Assembly: GCF_016802725.1 (NCBI RefSeq) | Contig: NC_052675.1 | Location: 7,155,622-7,219,621 of the forward strand | Direction: 5' to 3' | DNA: 64,000 nucleotides | Source: Solenopsis invicta | Taxonomy: Eukaryota > Arthropoda > Insecta > Hymenoptera > Formicidae | In this document: positions 47,849 to 57,349 of the stretch, piece by piece | Layout: every line of letters begins with the position of its first letter | Numbering within the stretch: position 1 is the first letter of the stretch | Notes under the pieces: generated by a model | Databases searched by the model: none | Told to the model about the DNA's origin: nothing | What the model saw: only the letters and a program-made list of their open reading frames with translations | Translations under genes and position numbers: made by a program

Positions 47849-48237
47849 CAGGGTGTCCGTCCATAAATGTCCGAGCAAATATCTCGTAACTGGTTGAAGT
47901 TAGAAGAAAGTTTAATAAGGAAAATTTACATGGTTTTTAGTCGGCTACAAAATGCACGTAAAGAAATTTTTTTTACTCGTCACCTTTTTGAGTTATGAAG
48001 GTCAATGTAGGTTTTTTAAATGGGTACCTATAATTTTTTTTGCATATTTACATAGTAGAGGTAATTTTCAATCAAAGTTATATTAGGAAAAAAATTGCTA
48101 CGACGCATCGTTTACGAGATAATCGGCATCCAAAGTATTAAAGTAATAATTTGGATCGAGTATTGTTGAACAAATTTGGAATATCAAATAGGTTGAGAAA
48201 GTAAACATTGTTTTTTCATGAAATATTTATTAACAAA

Positions 48238-48492
48238 TTAATTAAGAAATGGTTCGAAATTGTTACCATCATGATCGATACAGCATTCAACGCGTTTTAT
48301 AATGTTTCTTATTGTTAACTGCAGCATTTCTGTTGTAATACTTTCAACAGCTCTAGTGATTTTATGTCGTAAATCTTCTTCATTTTCAGGAATAGTTGCA
48401 TAAACAATATCCTTAATATACCCCCAACTTCTGTTGTAATACCACATCTCGAGCATATCACACTTTTCCGTAATTGTAAACATTGTTCTCAC
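48238..48492 (-). pseudogene. Internally deleted transposase copy, 84 codons
   Basis: The first 17 residues match those of the neighbouring intact gene (MRTMFTITEKCDMLE, one change), then five new residues, then the last 60 residues (WGYIKDIVYATIPEN to the end). The central part, including all catalytic Asps, is gone. The frame is open but cannot make an active enzyme. It could act as a truncated competitor; that is speculation. Confidence 0.85.
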
Positions 48493-48648
48493 GCGCTCGT
48501 ATGAAGTCTGTTATATCGAACAGGATCGCTGACCTTCAACTTTTCAAAATACACGACTGTTTGATTTGTAAATAAAGTATTTGTATAGCACGTAATATGA
48601 ATTACAGGGTAGTATGAGTCTGTTAGTAAATCGTCTACATACGAGCGC

Positions 48649-49710
48649 GTGAGAACAATGTTTACAATTACGGAAAAGTGTGATATGCTCGAGATCTGGT
48701 ATTTAAGTATGCGTAATGAAAATGAAGCACGATTACTTTATCAACAAAAATATCCAGAACGAAGAATACCAAATAATCGTACATTTCGACGAATTGAAGA
48801 TCAATTGCGTCAAACAGGATCGCTAACAAGACAACGACGTACAATCCAAACAGATGAAGAAAAAGAGACAAGTGTGCTATTAAGTTTTATTGAAAACAGA
48901 CGTACATCCATAAGAACAGTAGCACGTAATTTAGAATTATCGAAAAGTTACGTACACGCTGTACTAAAAAAATTCAAATTCAAACCGTTTCGTGATAATT
49001 TAGTACAAGCTTTACATGAAGGAGATGCAAATCGCCGATTAATGTTCTGCCACTGGCTTCGAGTTAATTATCGCACTGACTTTGGTTTTCTTAATAAAAT
49101 ATTATGGCCTGATGAATCTTGTTTTTCCAATTGTGGTATGGAAAATCGACATAACGTGCATACTTGGTCCGATGTGAATCCACATGCGAAAAGAAATAAA
49201 GGTTTCCAACGCAGATTTTCGGTGAACGTATGGTGCGGAATCATCGGAACAGAAATTATTGGACCTTTCTTTTTCCATGGTCATCTTAATGGTGACAAAT
49301 ACTTGGAATTCTTGCAAACAACTTTCTCAGATTATTTACGCGATCTTCCATTATCAGTTTTTCGAAATATTATTTTTCAACAAGATGGTGCTCCAGCACA
49401 TAATACACGTGCTGTAATTAACTTTTTAAATAATATATTTCCTAATTGTTGGATGGGTACTAATGGTTCTGTACGATGGCCACCGAGATCTCCGGACTTG
49501 ACACCTTGCGATTTTTTCCTTTGGGGGTATATTAAGGATATTGTTTATGCAACTATTCCTGAAAATGAAGAAGATTTACGACATAAAATCACTAGAGCTG
49601 TTGAAAGTATTACAACAGAAATGCTGCAGTTAACAATAAGAAACATTATAAAACGCGTTGAATGCTGTATCGATCATGATGGTAACAATTTCGAACCATT
49701 TCTTAATTAA
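48649..49710 (+). CDS. IS630/Tc1/mariner-superfamily transposase, 353 aa, intact
   Basis: The N-terminal DUF4817-like HTH segment (residues 4-60, FTITEKCDMLEIWY...YPERRIP...TGSL) is followed by a second HTH near TSIRTVARNLELSKSYV. Catalytic candidates are D155 (WPDESCFS), D246 (QQDGAPAH) and D288 (PCDFFLWG); the last two are 41 residues apart, a DD41D type (36 if the SPD Asp is used). The start at 48649 is shared with the deleted copy upstream. There are no stops or shifts. It would cut at CAGGGT ends and insert at TA. It is embedded in the Gypsy-2 LTR, in the same direction as that element. Confidence 0.9.
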   Translation: MRTMFTITEKCDMLEIWYLSMRNENEARLLYQQKYPERRIPNNRTFRRIEDQLRQTGSLTRQRRTIQTDEEKETSVLLSFIENRRTSIRTVARNLELSKSYVHAVLKKFKFKPFRDNLVQALHEGDANRRLMFCHWLRVNYRTDFGFLNKILWPDESCFSNCGMENRHNVHTWSDVNPHAKRNKGFQRRFSVNVWCGIIGTEIIGPFFFHGHLNGDKYLEFLQTTFSDYLRDLPLSVFRNIIFQQDGAPAHNTRAVINFLNNIFPNCWMGTNGSVRWPPRSPDLTPCDFFLWGYIKDIVYATIPENEEDLRHKITRAVESITTEMLQLTIRNIIKRVECCIDHDGNNFEPFLN

Positions 49711-50101
49711 TTTGTTAATAAATATTTCATGAAAAAACAATGTTTACTTTCTCAACCTATTTGATATTCCAAATTTGTTCAACAATACTCGATCCAAATT
49801 ATTACTTTAATACTTTGGATGCCGATTATCTCGTAAACGATGCGTCGTAGCAATTTTTTTCCTAATATAATTTTGATTGAAAATTACCTCTACTATGTAA
49901 ATATGCAAAAAAAATTATAGGTACCCATTTAAAAAACCTGCATTGACCTTCATAACTCAAAAAGGTGACGAGTAAAAAAAATTTCTTTACGTGCATTTTG
50001 TAGCCGACTAAAAACCATGTAAATTTTCCTTATTAAACTTTCTTCTAACTTCAACCAGTTACGAGATATTTGCTCGGACATTAATGGACGGACACCCTGT
50101 A

Positions 50102-50295
50102 TATGTAAATAGCGCAACCGTGTAAATAGTAGATAAGAAATATAATTGTATAAGCTGCATTTGAACTCAAAACTCGCGTCGACTTTATTCAAAGCCGTTC
50201 CGCCGACCTTCCTTTCTCCCGCGTCGAACCATTTCCGCGGCCTCGCGCCGGGAGTCCGACGAGCTGATCCGCGCGCGGAAAGTCGGTAAATTACA
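50102..50295 (+). repeat. Gypsy-2 5' LTR, last part
   Basis: Matches 55976-56169 of the 3' LTR almost exactly. Its final A at 50295 is the first base of the gag ATG. Confidence 0.92.
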
Positions 50296-51389
50296 TGGCG
50301 CCCGAACAGGGACCAGACCGGAAGAAAGGAAGGACCGCCGGCCTGAAAAGCTGGATCTACGAGCTGCACAAAGACGTCCTTCTCGAGGAGATGGAGACGC
50401 TCGGGCTCGATACAGAGGGAAGCCTCGACACGTTACGGCAGCGCATGAGCCAATATGTCGAGGAAAACCCAGACCTGTTCCGCGCGGCCGCGCTTCCCCA
50501 ACCGACCGAACCGGCCGCAACCCGACCGCCGGCACTAACGGCGACCTCCACCGCAACCCCCGCACCAACGCTGACGCTTCTTCGACCGCCGCGACTCACC
50601 CTGCATCACGCAACCCCCACCAATGCCAACGGACTCTCGGACGGGTCCACCCCCGCTAAAATTATGAATCAAATGCGGAAATGGGGAGTACATTTTGACG
50701 GGAAAGACCCCTGGGGTTTCCTGGAGCGGGTCGAGGAATTGCGAGCCGGCTACGATTTCTCGGATCATCAGGTCTTGCTGGGGCTGCCAGAACTATTAAA
50801 GGGGGATGCCCTCTTGTGGTACAGAAACTCGCGAGACGCTTGGGACAAATGGCGCGACTTCGTCAACGATTTCAAGGCAACCTACCTGCCACCGCGCTAC
50901 CGGAGCTACCTACTGCGCGAAATACGCGACCGCGTTCAAAAGCCAGGCGAACCGTATCTCAAATACGCAACGACAATCCTCTCCTTAATGCGGAGGGCAG
51001 AGAGTTTCTCCACCGAGGAGAAAGTCGACGAGCTGTACAACAACATGCGCCCCGAATTCCAACTACACGTACGACGGGCCGACGTCCGCACCCCCGCCGA
51101 GCTACTCCAACGCGTCGAGATCGAACGCGTCCAAGAGCGCTGCCGAGCGCTCCCCTCCATTCACGCGCAGGCACGCGAGAACCCCGCCGTCGCCGCGACG
51201 TACGATCGAAGTGAGTGTTGCTGGCGGTGTAAACAGCGAGGGCACACACGTTTCGAGTGCCGCCAATTGCCGCGCAAATTTTGCTCGCAATGTGGCAAAG
51301 ACGGCGTGCTGACCCGCGACTGCCATCCGCCGATGGGAAAAGGCGCCAGGACCGGCGACACTCCGGCCGACCCCCGGTCCTCCGAATAA
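50295..51389 (+). CDS. gag: Gypsy-2 Gag, 364 aa
   Basis: The ATG is formed by the last LTR base and the first two bases of the primer site, so codons 2-6 are the primer site itself (MAPEQGP). The next Met is 33 codons in, after the start of a SAP-like segment (SWIYELHKDVLLEEMETLGL), which argues for the upstream start. A Pro/Thr-rich linker follows, then the capsid region (WGVHFDGKDPWGFLERVEEL, LLWYRNSRDAWDKWRDF). Near the C-terminus lies one CCHC knuckle (CWRCKQRGHTRFEC) and a second with Val in place of His (CSQCGKDGVLTRDC). Gag builds particles and packages RNA. The frame overlaps pol in -1. Confidence 0.9.
   Translation: MAPEQGPDRKKGRTAGLKSWIYELHKDVLLEEMETLGLDTEGSLDTLRQRMSQYVEENPDLFRAAALPQPTEPAATRPPALTATSTATPAPTLTLLRPPRLTLHHATPTNANGLSDGSTPAKIMNQMRKWGVHFDGKDPWGFLERVEELRAGYDFSDHQVLLGLPELLKGDALLWYRNSRDAWDKWRDFVNDFKATYLPPRYRSYLLREIRDRVQKPGEPYLKYATTILSLMRRAESFSTEEKVDELYNNMRPEFQLHVRRADVRTPAELLQRVEIERVQERCRALPSIHAQARENPAVAATYDRSECCWRCKQRGHTRFECRQLPRKFCSQCGKDGVLTRDCHPPMGKGARTGDTPADPRSSE
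50296..50313 (+). promoter_or_regulatory. Gypsy-2 primer-binding site
   Basis: TGGCGCCCGAACAGGGAC directly after the LTR, the classic tRNA-Lys primer complement. There is no spacer between the LTR and this site. Confidence 0.9.
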
Positions 51390-54300
51390 AATTTACGCCC
51401 CGGCCGCACCTAACCGTGCGCGTGCACGACCAGGACCTCACGGCACTTCTCGATACCGGATCGGAGGTGTCGTTTATTAACCTCGCCACCGCCCGCCACG
51501 CCGAGGCAAGCGGCTTTAAGATACAGCGCGCGCGTAACACCGTACAGCTGGCCGACGGTCAGTCGGTGGAGTTGCCCGGCCACGTACGTCTGACCGTGAC
51601 GATCGGACACCGGCACATCCAGCACAAATTCCGCGTAATGCCAAGCATGAAAGCCGCCATGCTCCTCGGCATAGACGCGTGGGCAAAAGTGGGCGCGCCC
51701 ATACCTATCCCCCCTGCCGAGCTGCGGGGCCGCGAAGAGAATCACGCTGTGACCCACGTGTCCACGTTGCTCACGCCTACCGAATCAGCCGAGCTGAGCC
51801 GCTTCCTCGCGACCGAACTCGCGCAGTTCGAGGGCGTGACCGGCCCGACGACAGTAACGCAGCACGTCATCCGGTTGAAACCGGACCGCGAGCCAATTAA
51901 ACAGCGGTACCGACCGCGAAACCCCGCCATGCAGGCCGTGATTGACGCCGAAGTCACGGCAATGCTCGACGACAACGTCATAGAGCGATCGCGAAGCCCG
52001 TGGAGCTCCCCCATCGTAATAGTGCGCAAGAAAGACGGCAAGTTCCGATTTTGCATCGACTTCCGTCGCGTGAACGATGCGACCGAACCAGACGCGTACC
52101 CGCTCCCCCAGATCCCCGCTACGCTCGACAAACTACGCGGCGCTCGTTTTCTATCCACACTAGACTTAAAAAGCGGCTACTGGCAAGTGCCACTATCCCC
52201 CGCGAGCCGACCAATCACCGCGTTCACAGTACCCGGCAAGGGACTGTTTCAATTCAAAGTCATGCCGTTCGGCCTGCACTCCGCGCCCGCCACCTTTCAA
52301 CGGCTGCTCGATTCCGTGCTCGGACCCGACCTCGAGCCGCGCGTACTGGTCTACCTCGACGACATCATCGTCGTCAGCGCCACGTTCGAGGAACACCTGC
52401 AGACGTTACGCGAAGTTTTCCGCCGGCTCCGCGAAGCCAAGCTACGAGTCAACCCGGAAAAATGCCGGTTCTGCGTGGAGCAGCTTAAATACCTCGGCCA
52501 CATCGTCGACAGGGACGGTATCCGCACCGACCCCGAAAAGGTCAAAGCCGTGACCGACTGGCCGCCGCCCGCTACCGTCAAGCAGGTCCGACAGTTTCTC
52601 GGCGTCGCCTCGTGGTACCGTCGGTTCATCCAAGACTTCGCCACCGTGGCTGCGCCGCTGACCGCGCTAACGAGAAAACACGCCAGGTGGAAATGGGGGA
52701 CCGAGGAACAGGCCGCGTTTCAAGCGCTAAAGCGCACACTCACCGCTACCCCCGTGCTGACCTGCCCCGACTTCTCCAGGCGTTTCGTGCTGCAAACCGA
52801 CGCGAGCAACACCGGCCTCGGAGTCGTGTTGACGCAATTCTTTCCCGAAGGCGAACGCGTGATAGCCTACGCAAGCCGAACGCTAAACCCAGCCGAACGA
52901 AATTACAGCGCCACCGAGCTCGAGTGCTTGGCCGTGATCTGGGGGATCCGCCGAATGCGCGAGTACCTTGAGGGGTACCCTTTCACCGTCGTCACAGACC
53001 ACCAGTCACTACGGTGGCTACAGAAACTCGACACGCCCACCGGACGACTGGGACGGTGGGCGTTCGAGCTACAGCAATACGACGTCGAGATTAAGTATCG
53101 GAAAGGCACGCTGAACCGCGTCGCGGACGCCTTATCACGGCAACCTACCAGCGCCGCGGCAAATCTCGTCCCACCGGACCGCTGGTACAGGCGCGCGTTA
53201 CGCGCTGCACAAGAAAATCCCGCCGCGCAACCCGACTTCGCGATCCGCGAAGGGAGGCTGTACCGCCACGTGCTGCACAGCCTAGACTTTAACGAGTCAC
53301 CGGCCGAGGAGCAATGGAAGCGTTGCGTGCCGCGCGACGAACGACCGGAAATCCTCCGTCGGAATCACGACGACGCCACCGCAGGCCACCTCGGCGTGGC
53401 TAAGACAATCGCGCGCATCGCTCAGACGTACTATTGGCCGGGCATGTTCCGAGAAATCGCCGCATACGTCCGAAAATGCGAGAACTGCCTGCAACACAAA
53501 GTGGAACAGCGCAGACCGGCGGGAAACATGCACGCAACGAATGTCACGCGGCTCTGGCAGCAGGTCACCGTAGACCTTGTAGGGCCCCTCCCCCGCTCCA
53601 GGAAAGGCCACACGTGGCTGCTGGTCATGCAGGACCGATTTTCAAAATGGGCCGAGCTACGACCCCTCCGACAAGCAACAGCTCCCGCCGTAACGCGCGG
53701 CATCGCGGAACAGGTCCTACTGCGCCACGGATGGCCGGAGAGCATCATCTCCGATAACGGAACACAGTTGAAATCGAGACAACTAAAAGAACTCCTACAC
53801 GCCTACCGCATCCGACATGTATGCACGCCAACTCACGCGCCGCATTGTAATCCAGTAGAGAGAACGAACCGCGTAGTCAAGACAATGATCGCACAGTACG
53901 TGGACCGCGATCACCGCAACTGGGACGAAAGGATCCCCGAACTACAACTGGCATACAATACGGCGCGACACGAGGCAACCGGCTACACACCGGCGTTCCT
54001 AAATCTCGGGCGAGAGATACTCACCCCCGCGCGCGTCGGCGAAGCGACGCCACCTCCCACCCCACCGCCAGACGATACACGACGCTACCTCGAGGAGGCC
54101 CATGACCTAGTACGCGTTCACCTCGCACGCGCATTCCAAAAACAACAAAAATACTACAACCTCCGCCGTCGCCCATGGCAGCCAAAAATAGGCGAGTGGG
54201 TATGGAAGAGAGAACACCCCCTGTCCAACAAAGCCGCCGCGTTCAACGCCAAATTGGCACCGAAGTTCCGAGGGCCCCTCGAGGTATGCAACAAAATCTC

Positions 54301-54493
54301 GCCCGTGATCTTTGACCTACGCGACAGGCGCGGACAATGGACTCGGCACGAACACGTACAAGACTTAAAACCGGCGCCTCGCGAGACCGACGGGAGGGGG
54401 GACACCGATAACGAAGCAACCGACCCCGGAGAGGAGACCGAGGACGAGCAACCAAACAATAATAACGGAGATGACTCGAGCGGAGAGGCATAA
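51257..54493 (+). CDS. pol: Gypsy-2 Pol (protease, RT, RNase H, integrase)
   Basis: Open frame in -1 to gag; it is probably made by frameshifting near 51335, so the apparent Met at 51257 is not the likely start. Order: protease (LLDTGSEVSFI, about 51450), RT (FCIDFRRVNDAT; YLDDIIVVS at about 52353), RNase H (LQTDASNTGLGVVL; ATELECLAVIWGI; VVTDHQSLRWL), integrase zinc region (GHLGVAKTI...CENCLQHK) and core (VTVDLVGPLP, SDNGTQLKS, NPVERTNRVVK). The C-terminus is acidic (DEQPNNNNGDDSSGEA). There are no stops or shifts, so all enzymes look complete. It copies RNA into DNA in particles and integrates it. Confidence 0.92.
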   Translation: MPPIAAQILLAMWQRRRADPRLPSADGKRRQDRRHSGRPPVLRIKFTPRPHLTVRVHDQDLTALLDTGSEVSFINLATARHAEASGFKIQRARNTVQLADGQSVELPGHVRLTVTIGHRHIQHKFRVMPSMKAAMLLGIDAWAKVGAPIPIPPAELRGREENHAVTHVSTLLTPTESAELSRFLATELAQFEGVTGPTTVTQHVIRLKPDREPIKQRYRPRNPAMQAVIDAEVTAMLDDNVIERSRSPWSSPIVIVRKKDGKFRFCIDFRRVNDATEPDAYPLPQIPATLDKLRGARFLSTLDLKSGYWQVPLSPASRPITAFTVPGKGLFQFKVMPFGLHSAPATFQRLLDSVLGPDLEPRVLVYLDDIIVVSATFEEHLQTLREVFRRLREAKLRVNPEKCRFCVEQLKYLGHIVDRDGIRTDPEKVKAVTDWPPPATVKQVRQFLGVASWYRRFIQDFATVAAPLTALTRKHARWKWGTEEQAAFQALKRTLTATPVLTCPDFSRRFVLQTDASNTGLGVVLTQFFPEGERVIAYASRTLNPAERNYSATELECLAVIWGIRRMREYLEGYPFTVVTDHQSLRWLQKLDTPTGRLGRWAFELQQYDVEIKYRKGTLNRVADALSRQPTSAAANLVPPDRWYRRALRAAQENPAAQPDFAIREGRLYRHVLHSLDFNESPAEEQWKRCVPRDERPEILRRNHDDATAGHLGVAKTIARIAQTYYWPGMFREIAAYVRKCENCLQHKVEQRRPAGNMHATNVTRLWQQVTVDLVGPLPRSRKGHTWLLVMQDRFSKWAELRPLRQATAPAVTRGIAEQVLLRHGWPESIISDNGTQLKSRQLKELLHAYRIRHVCTPTHAPHCNPVERTNRVVKTMIAQYVDRDHRNWDERIPELQLAYNTARHEATGYTPAFLNLGREILTPARVGEATPPPTPPPDDTRRYLEEAHDLVRVHLARAFQKQQKYYNLRRRPWQPKIGEWVWKREHPLSNKAAAFNAKLAPKFRGPLEVCNKISPVIFDLRDRRGQWTRHEHVQDLKPAPRETDGRGDTDNEATDPGEETEDEQPNNNNGDDSSGEA
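51335..51381 (+). promoter_or_regulatory. -1 ribosomal frameshift signal (gag to pol)
   Basis: The heptamer GGGAAAA (51335-51341) sits in frame as G GGA AAA in gag. After 6 bases the stem AGGACCGG (51348-51355) pairs perfectly with CCGGTCCT (51374-51381), and the gag stop follows at 51387. Pol is in the -1 frame, as this signal requires. Confidence 0.8.
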
Positions 54494-55082
54494 ACAGAGG
54501 CTCACCGTGACGACAGCCAAAGTCGAAACCCCTCGGCAACCGTTACTTGCGAAACGACCGCTCAACGAGATGGATCGCACCGAGCAAGAAATCATCGGCG
54601 AAATCAACCAACTCCTGGCGGAGTACGAGGAGTACGATCCGGCGAATCCGGGGATCGATCCGGCCTGGAGCCAGCTCCGGCTTCGTCAGCCGACCCCGCC
54701 ACCGCAAACAGCGGCGGCAGAGATCCCGCGCAGCATCGCGATAGCCGGCCAGAAGGGAGGACGTCTCGTCCAGCCCTCCGATCGACGGAACCAGGCCAAA
54801 ATGAAGTGGCTAACCAATCCACCCACCGCACGGCCGAAATCCCGTCGACAACCTACGGCAACACCGCCGCCGCATCCATCGCTCGAACCGGCGCGAGTCA
54901 TGGGGCCATTACCACCTCCGCCGATTGAAGTGGAGGTCGAACCAGGGCACCGGATCAGCGTGCCACACTTCGCTACCCATCGCGCACGAGAGTGGAAGAC
55001 CCGCTCAGGAGGAAAGCGGTGGCACGTACGCTTCAACCACGACGGAAGCGTACGCCGCGTCCGAGAAATTCCGCCAAAGTAA
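54471..55082 (+). CDS. Gypsy-2 ORF3, 203 aa, unknown function
   Basis: Starts 23 bases before the end of pol, in a different frame (ATGACTCGAGC), and stays open to 55082, shortly before the purine tract. It is strongly basic and Pro-rich. Segments: Arg/Lys-rich N-terminus, a short acidic stretch (NQLLAEYEEYDPANPG), a Pro/Thr-rich middle (PTATPPPHPSLEP) and a basic end (WKTRSGGKRWHVRFNHDGSV). I see no signal peptide, membrane segment or Cys pattern, so it is not an env in the retroviral sense. The position suggests translation by reinitiation or a spliced RNA. Nucleic-acid binding is a guess from charge. Confidence 0.65.
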   Translation: MTRAERHKQRLTVTTAKVETPRQPLLAKRPLNEMDRTEQEIIGEINQLLAEYEEYDPANPGIDPAWSQLRLRQPTPPPQTAAAEIPRSIAIAGQKGGRLVQPSDRRNQAKMKWLTNPPTARPKSRRQPTATPPPHPSLEPARVMGPLPPPPIEVEVEPGHRISVPHFATHRAREWKTRSGGKRWHVRFNHDGSVRRVREIPPK

Positions 55083-55126
55083 CGAGGGGACGCCTATGCC
55101 TCGTGCCTCAAATTCAGGCACTTCCT

Positions 55127-55140
55127 AAGGGAGGGGGTGA
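55127..55140 (+). promoter_or_regulatory. Gypsy-2 polypurine tract
   Basis: AAGGGAGGGGGTGA directly before the 3' LTR; it primes plus-strand synthesis in such elements. Confidence 0.8.
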
Positions 55141-56169
55141 TGTGACGATGCACCCCATAGCAAAAGCATCGCCACGGCAAACATCAGCCGAAAAGGCCGC
55201 CGGGCCATAACCGGGGGTGCCGTGGGCACCCACTTTTAAACAATCCAAGATCGCGATACCGCCTGGCGATAGACATCGCCAGAAGACACGCGCCGAGCCA
55301 TCGCACGCGCTGAGTCGGCGCGCACGCGCTCTCGGAGAACACGCGGTTCTCCCTTCCCCGACGACTCCGCCGTCAAGCGCCGAGAAAGATAACGGAGGCG
55401 AGCGGAGTCGCTCGGTATAAATAGAGCCACCGCGACGAGAAACAGGTACTCTACCACCGACCAGCTTCCCGATCACGATCCGCTGCGTCGGCAATATCCT
55501 GCTCCTGAAGTCGGAAAACCCGGTCGAAGAGTGCTTGGCCGCGGCGAGAGGGTACTCCGCCTCCGACGCAACTCCTTTCCATAGCTACCAGCCTCCGCGA
55601 ACCGAGGACCACGAGTCCCGGTCCACGAGCCGGCCTCCGGTAACCCAGAGGCTACCCTCCTCTCCCCGCGATACCCACCAAAACCGCGACCGCCGTGTTC
55701 GGGGTCCCGGGTCAAGGTACTTGACAGGGTGTCGCGCGTCCAACCTGCCTGCGACGATCCCCGTCGCGAAACCGCGATACCGTGCGGGAATCCGATCCGC
55801 CCAAAGCGATCGCGTCTCACCGGTCAGAACCGCGAACGGTACCGTAAGCCACGCCTACCGCGTCGCCGGAGCACGACACGCAGACCGCGGGGACCGCATC
55901 CCCCCGGAATCGCGCCTATACGCTCCCGTGCGGGCTAACGCCGAGACGCGCCTACCTCACCGTATTGTATGTATATATGTAAATAGCGCAACCGTGTAAA
56001 TAGTAGATAAGAAATATAATTGTATAAGCTGCATTTGAACTCAAAACTCGCGTCGACTTTATTCAAAGCCGTTCCGCCGACCTTCCTTTCTCCCGCGTCG
56101 AACCATTTCCGCGGCCTCGCGCCGGGAGTCCGACGAGCTGATCCGCGCGTGGAAAGTCGGTAAATTACA
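55141..56169 (+). repeat. Gypsy-2 3' LTR, 1029 bp
   Basis: Complete copy from TGTGACGATG to AAATTACA. Compared with the split 5' LTR it has GCTCCT for CTCCT near 55499 (3-bp difference) and a few substitutions. TATAAA at 55416. Confidence 0.92.
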
Positions 56170-56993
56170 ACTTTTTCAATTAAAATAGATAATTTACACT
56201 AACATTAATTTTTAATTATTTGTATTCTTGATAATTAATCATGTACTATCCTATAATTCTCAATGTTTCCAAACCTCAAAAATAATGTTAACTTCCTATC
56301 GATATTAAACAATGTATTTAAATTTTAAACTTCTGAATAACAATTACCTAATCGTTTTATATTTTAATTAAGCTAACTGATTACGTACTGCTGTCTTAAT
56401 TAATAATGATTACCTTGTTATATTGTTTTCTTTTTTTTCTACTAAATAACAATAACCGATTATGTATTTATTTGCTAATTCTTTTGAACAATTTTAACCT
56501 TTATGTATGTAAATTTCAAGTATCAGAATATATGTTAAATTCTAGTTAAAAGGAAGCTCCAATGTAAAATTTTATTTTATCAACCCATCTCGTACTCACA
56601 CACTAACCTCCGACTTGAAAAGATTGCACTCGGTCCGATCCCGAGTTATAAAGATTGAATTCTCTGACTCAAATTAGGACCAACGATTGCACGATTCTGA
56701 AAGGGCGTTAAAGCGTGTTATTACTCGTTGACGCATAATTTCGGAATCATCAAAAATGCGTTCGGCTCGTGCCGCACATCCCACTAGTGCGGTCACGAGA
56801 ATAAAAGAGTTTTTGTTGCATCTTTCCCTACCTTCCTTAAGTCCCAGGCATCTTTTGAGAGATAGCCTCCCTTCCCTTAAAGCTGGATGTAAGCTTACGA
56901 AACCTTTATTTTTGGAAAAGTTTAACGCTTCGTTCTAAACTTCTATTTATCTTTTAAAAAATGGGTGTTACAAAAACGCTCAAGTAGTGGGAG

Positions 56994-57211
56994 TGTTACG
57001 ATACTTATTTTTACTTTCGCATTATATATTTTAATCTCAGCATTTCCGTTACTTAGCAACTCTTATAAAAACAATATATCTTTTGTTTTACGTTATCAGT
57101 TCGTCATCTTGTCACAAATTATAATTTATCTGTTTATACAAAATAAATATATTTTGTTCAAGTAATTAATATCACTGAATTTTTTTTGCCTACGAAGCAT
57201 AACTCGCAACA
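56994..57211 (+). repeat. Copia-2 3' LTR
   Basis: 218 bp, ends TGTTACGATA and CGCAACA, followed by the TTAGA duplication at 57212-57216. Confidence 0.92.
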
Positions 57212-57231
57212 TTAGATTTATGTAATTTTTA

Positions 57232-57344
57232 TAGGTTTGTTCGTGTCACATACTCCAATATATTCCACCGTGCTCCAATACGTTTGCTGTAAATGCATTG
57301 GAGCACATTAGAGTATATTGGAGCATGCGACGCGTACAAACCTA
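57232..57344. mobile_element. 113-bp MITE in the right palindrome arm
   Basis: Ends TAGGTTTGTTCG and CGTACAAACCTA; the middle pairs ACTCCAATATATTC with AGTATATTGGAG. It is absent from the matching left arm at 34331-34460. Confidence 0.6.
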
Positions 57345-57349
57345 AAAAT

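Larger units (their letters stand above)
47849..50099 (+). mobile_element. Snapback mariner-like (DD41D) element, 2251 bp
   Basis: Both outer ends read CAGGGTGTCCGTCCAT as inverted repeats, with TA flanks at 47847-47848 and 50100-50101. The arms match for about 640 bp and include the last third of the transposase gene on both sides, facing outwards. The right half is a full element (CAGGGT at 48605, TA before it, intact ORF). The left half is a reversed internal-deletion derivative. It therefore seems to have moved as one head-to-head unit. Confidence 0.85.
47017..56169 (+). mobile_element. Gypsy-2 LTR retrotransposon with three ORFs
   Basis: LTRs start TGTGACGATGC and end TAAATTACA: 47017-50295 (1026 bp without its insert) and 55141-56169 (1029 bp). 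They differ mainly by one 3-bp indel, so the insertion is recent. Primer site TGGCGCCCGAACAGGGAC is at 50296 (Lys-tRNA type) and purine tract AAGGGAGGGGGTGA at 55127. Gag, pol and ORF3 are all open. The flanks GCTT and ACTT differ by one base, so the TSD is imperfect. The GC-rich composition contrasts with the surrounding T+ LTR. Confidence 0.93.

Noticed and set aside
46996..47866. Several open frames in the Gypsy-2 LTRs, repeated at 55114-55999
   Set aside because: GC-rich LTR sequence gives chance open frames; their identity between LTRs follows from LTR identity, and they have no domain.
54471..55082. ORF3 as a retroviral env
   Set aside because: No signal peptide, membrane segment or Cys pattern is seen; it is kept as an unknown ORF.
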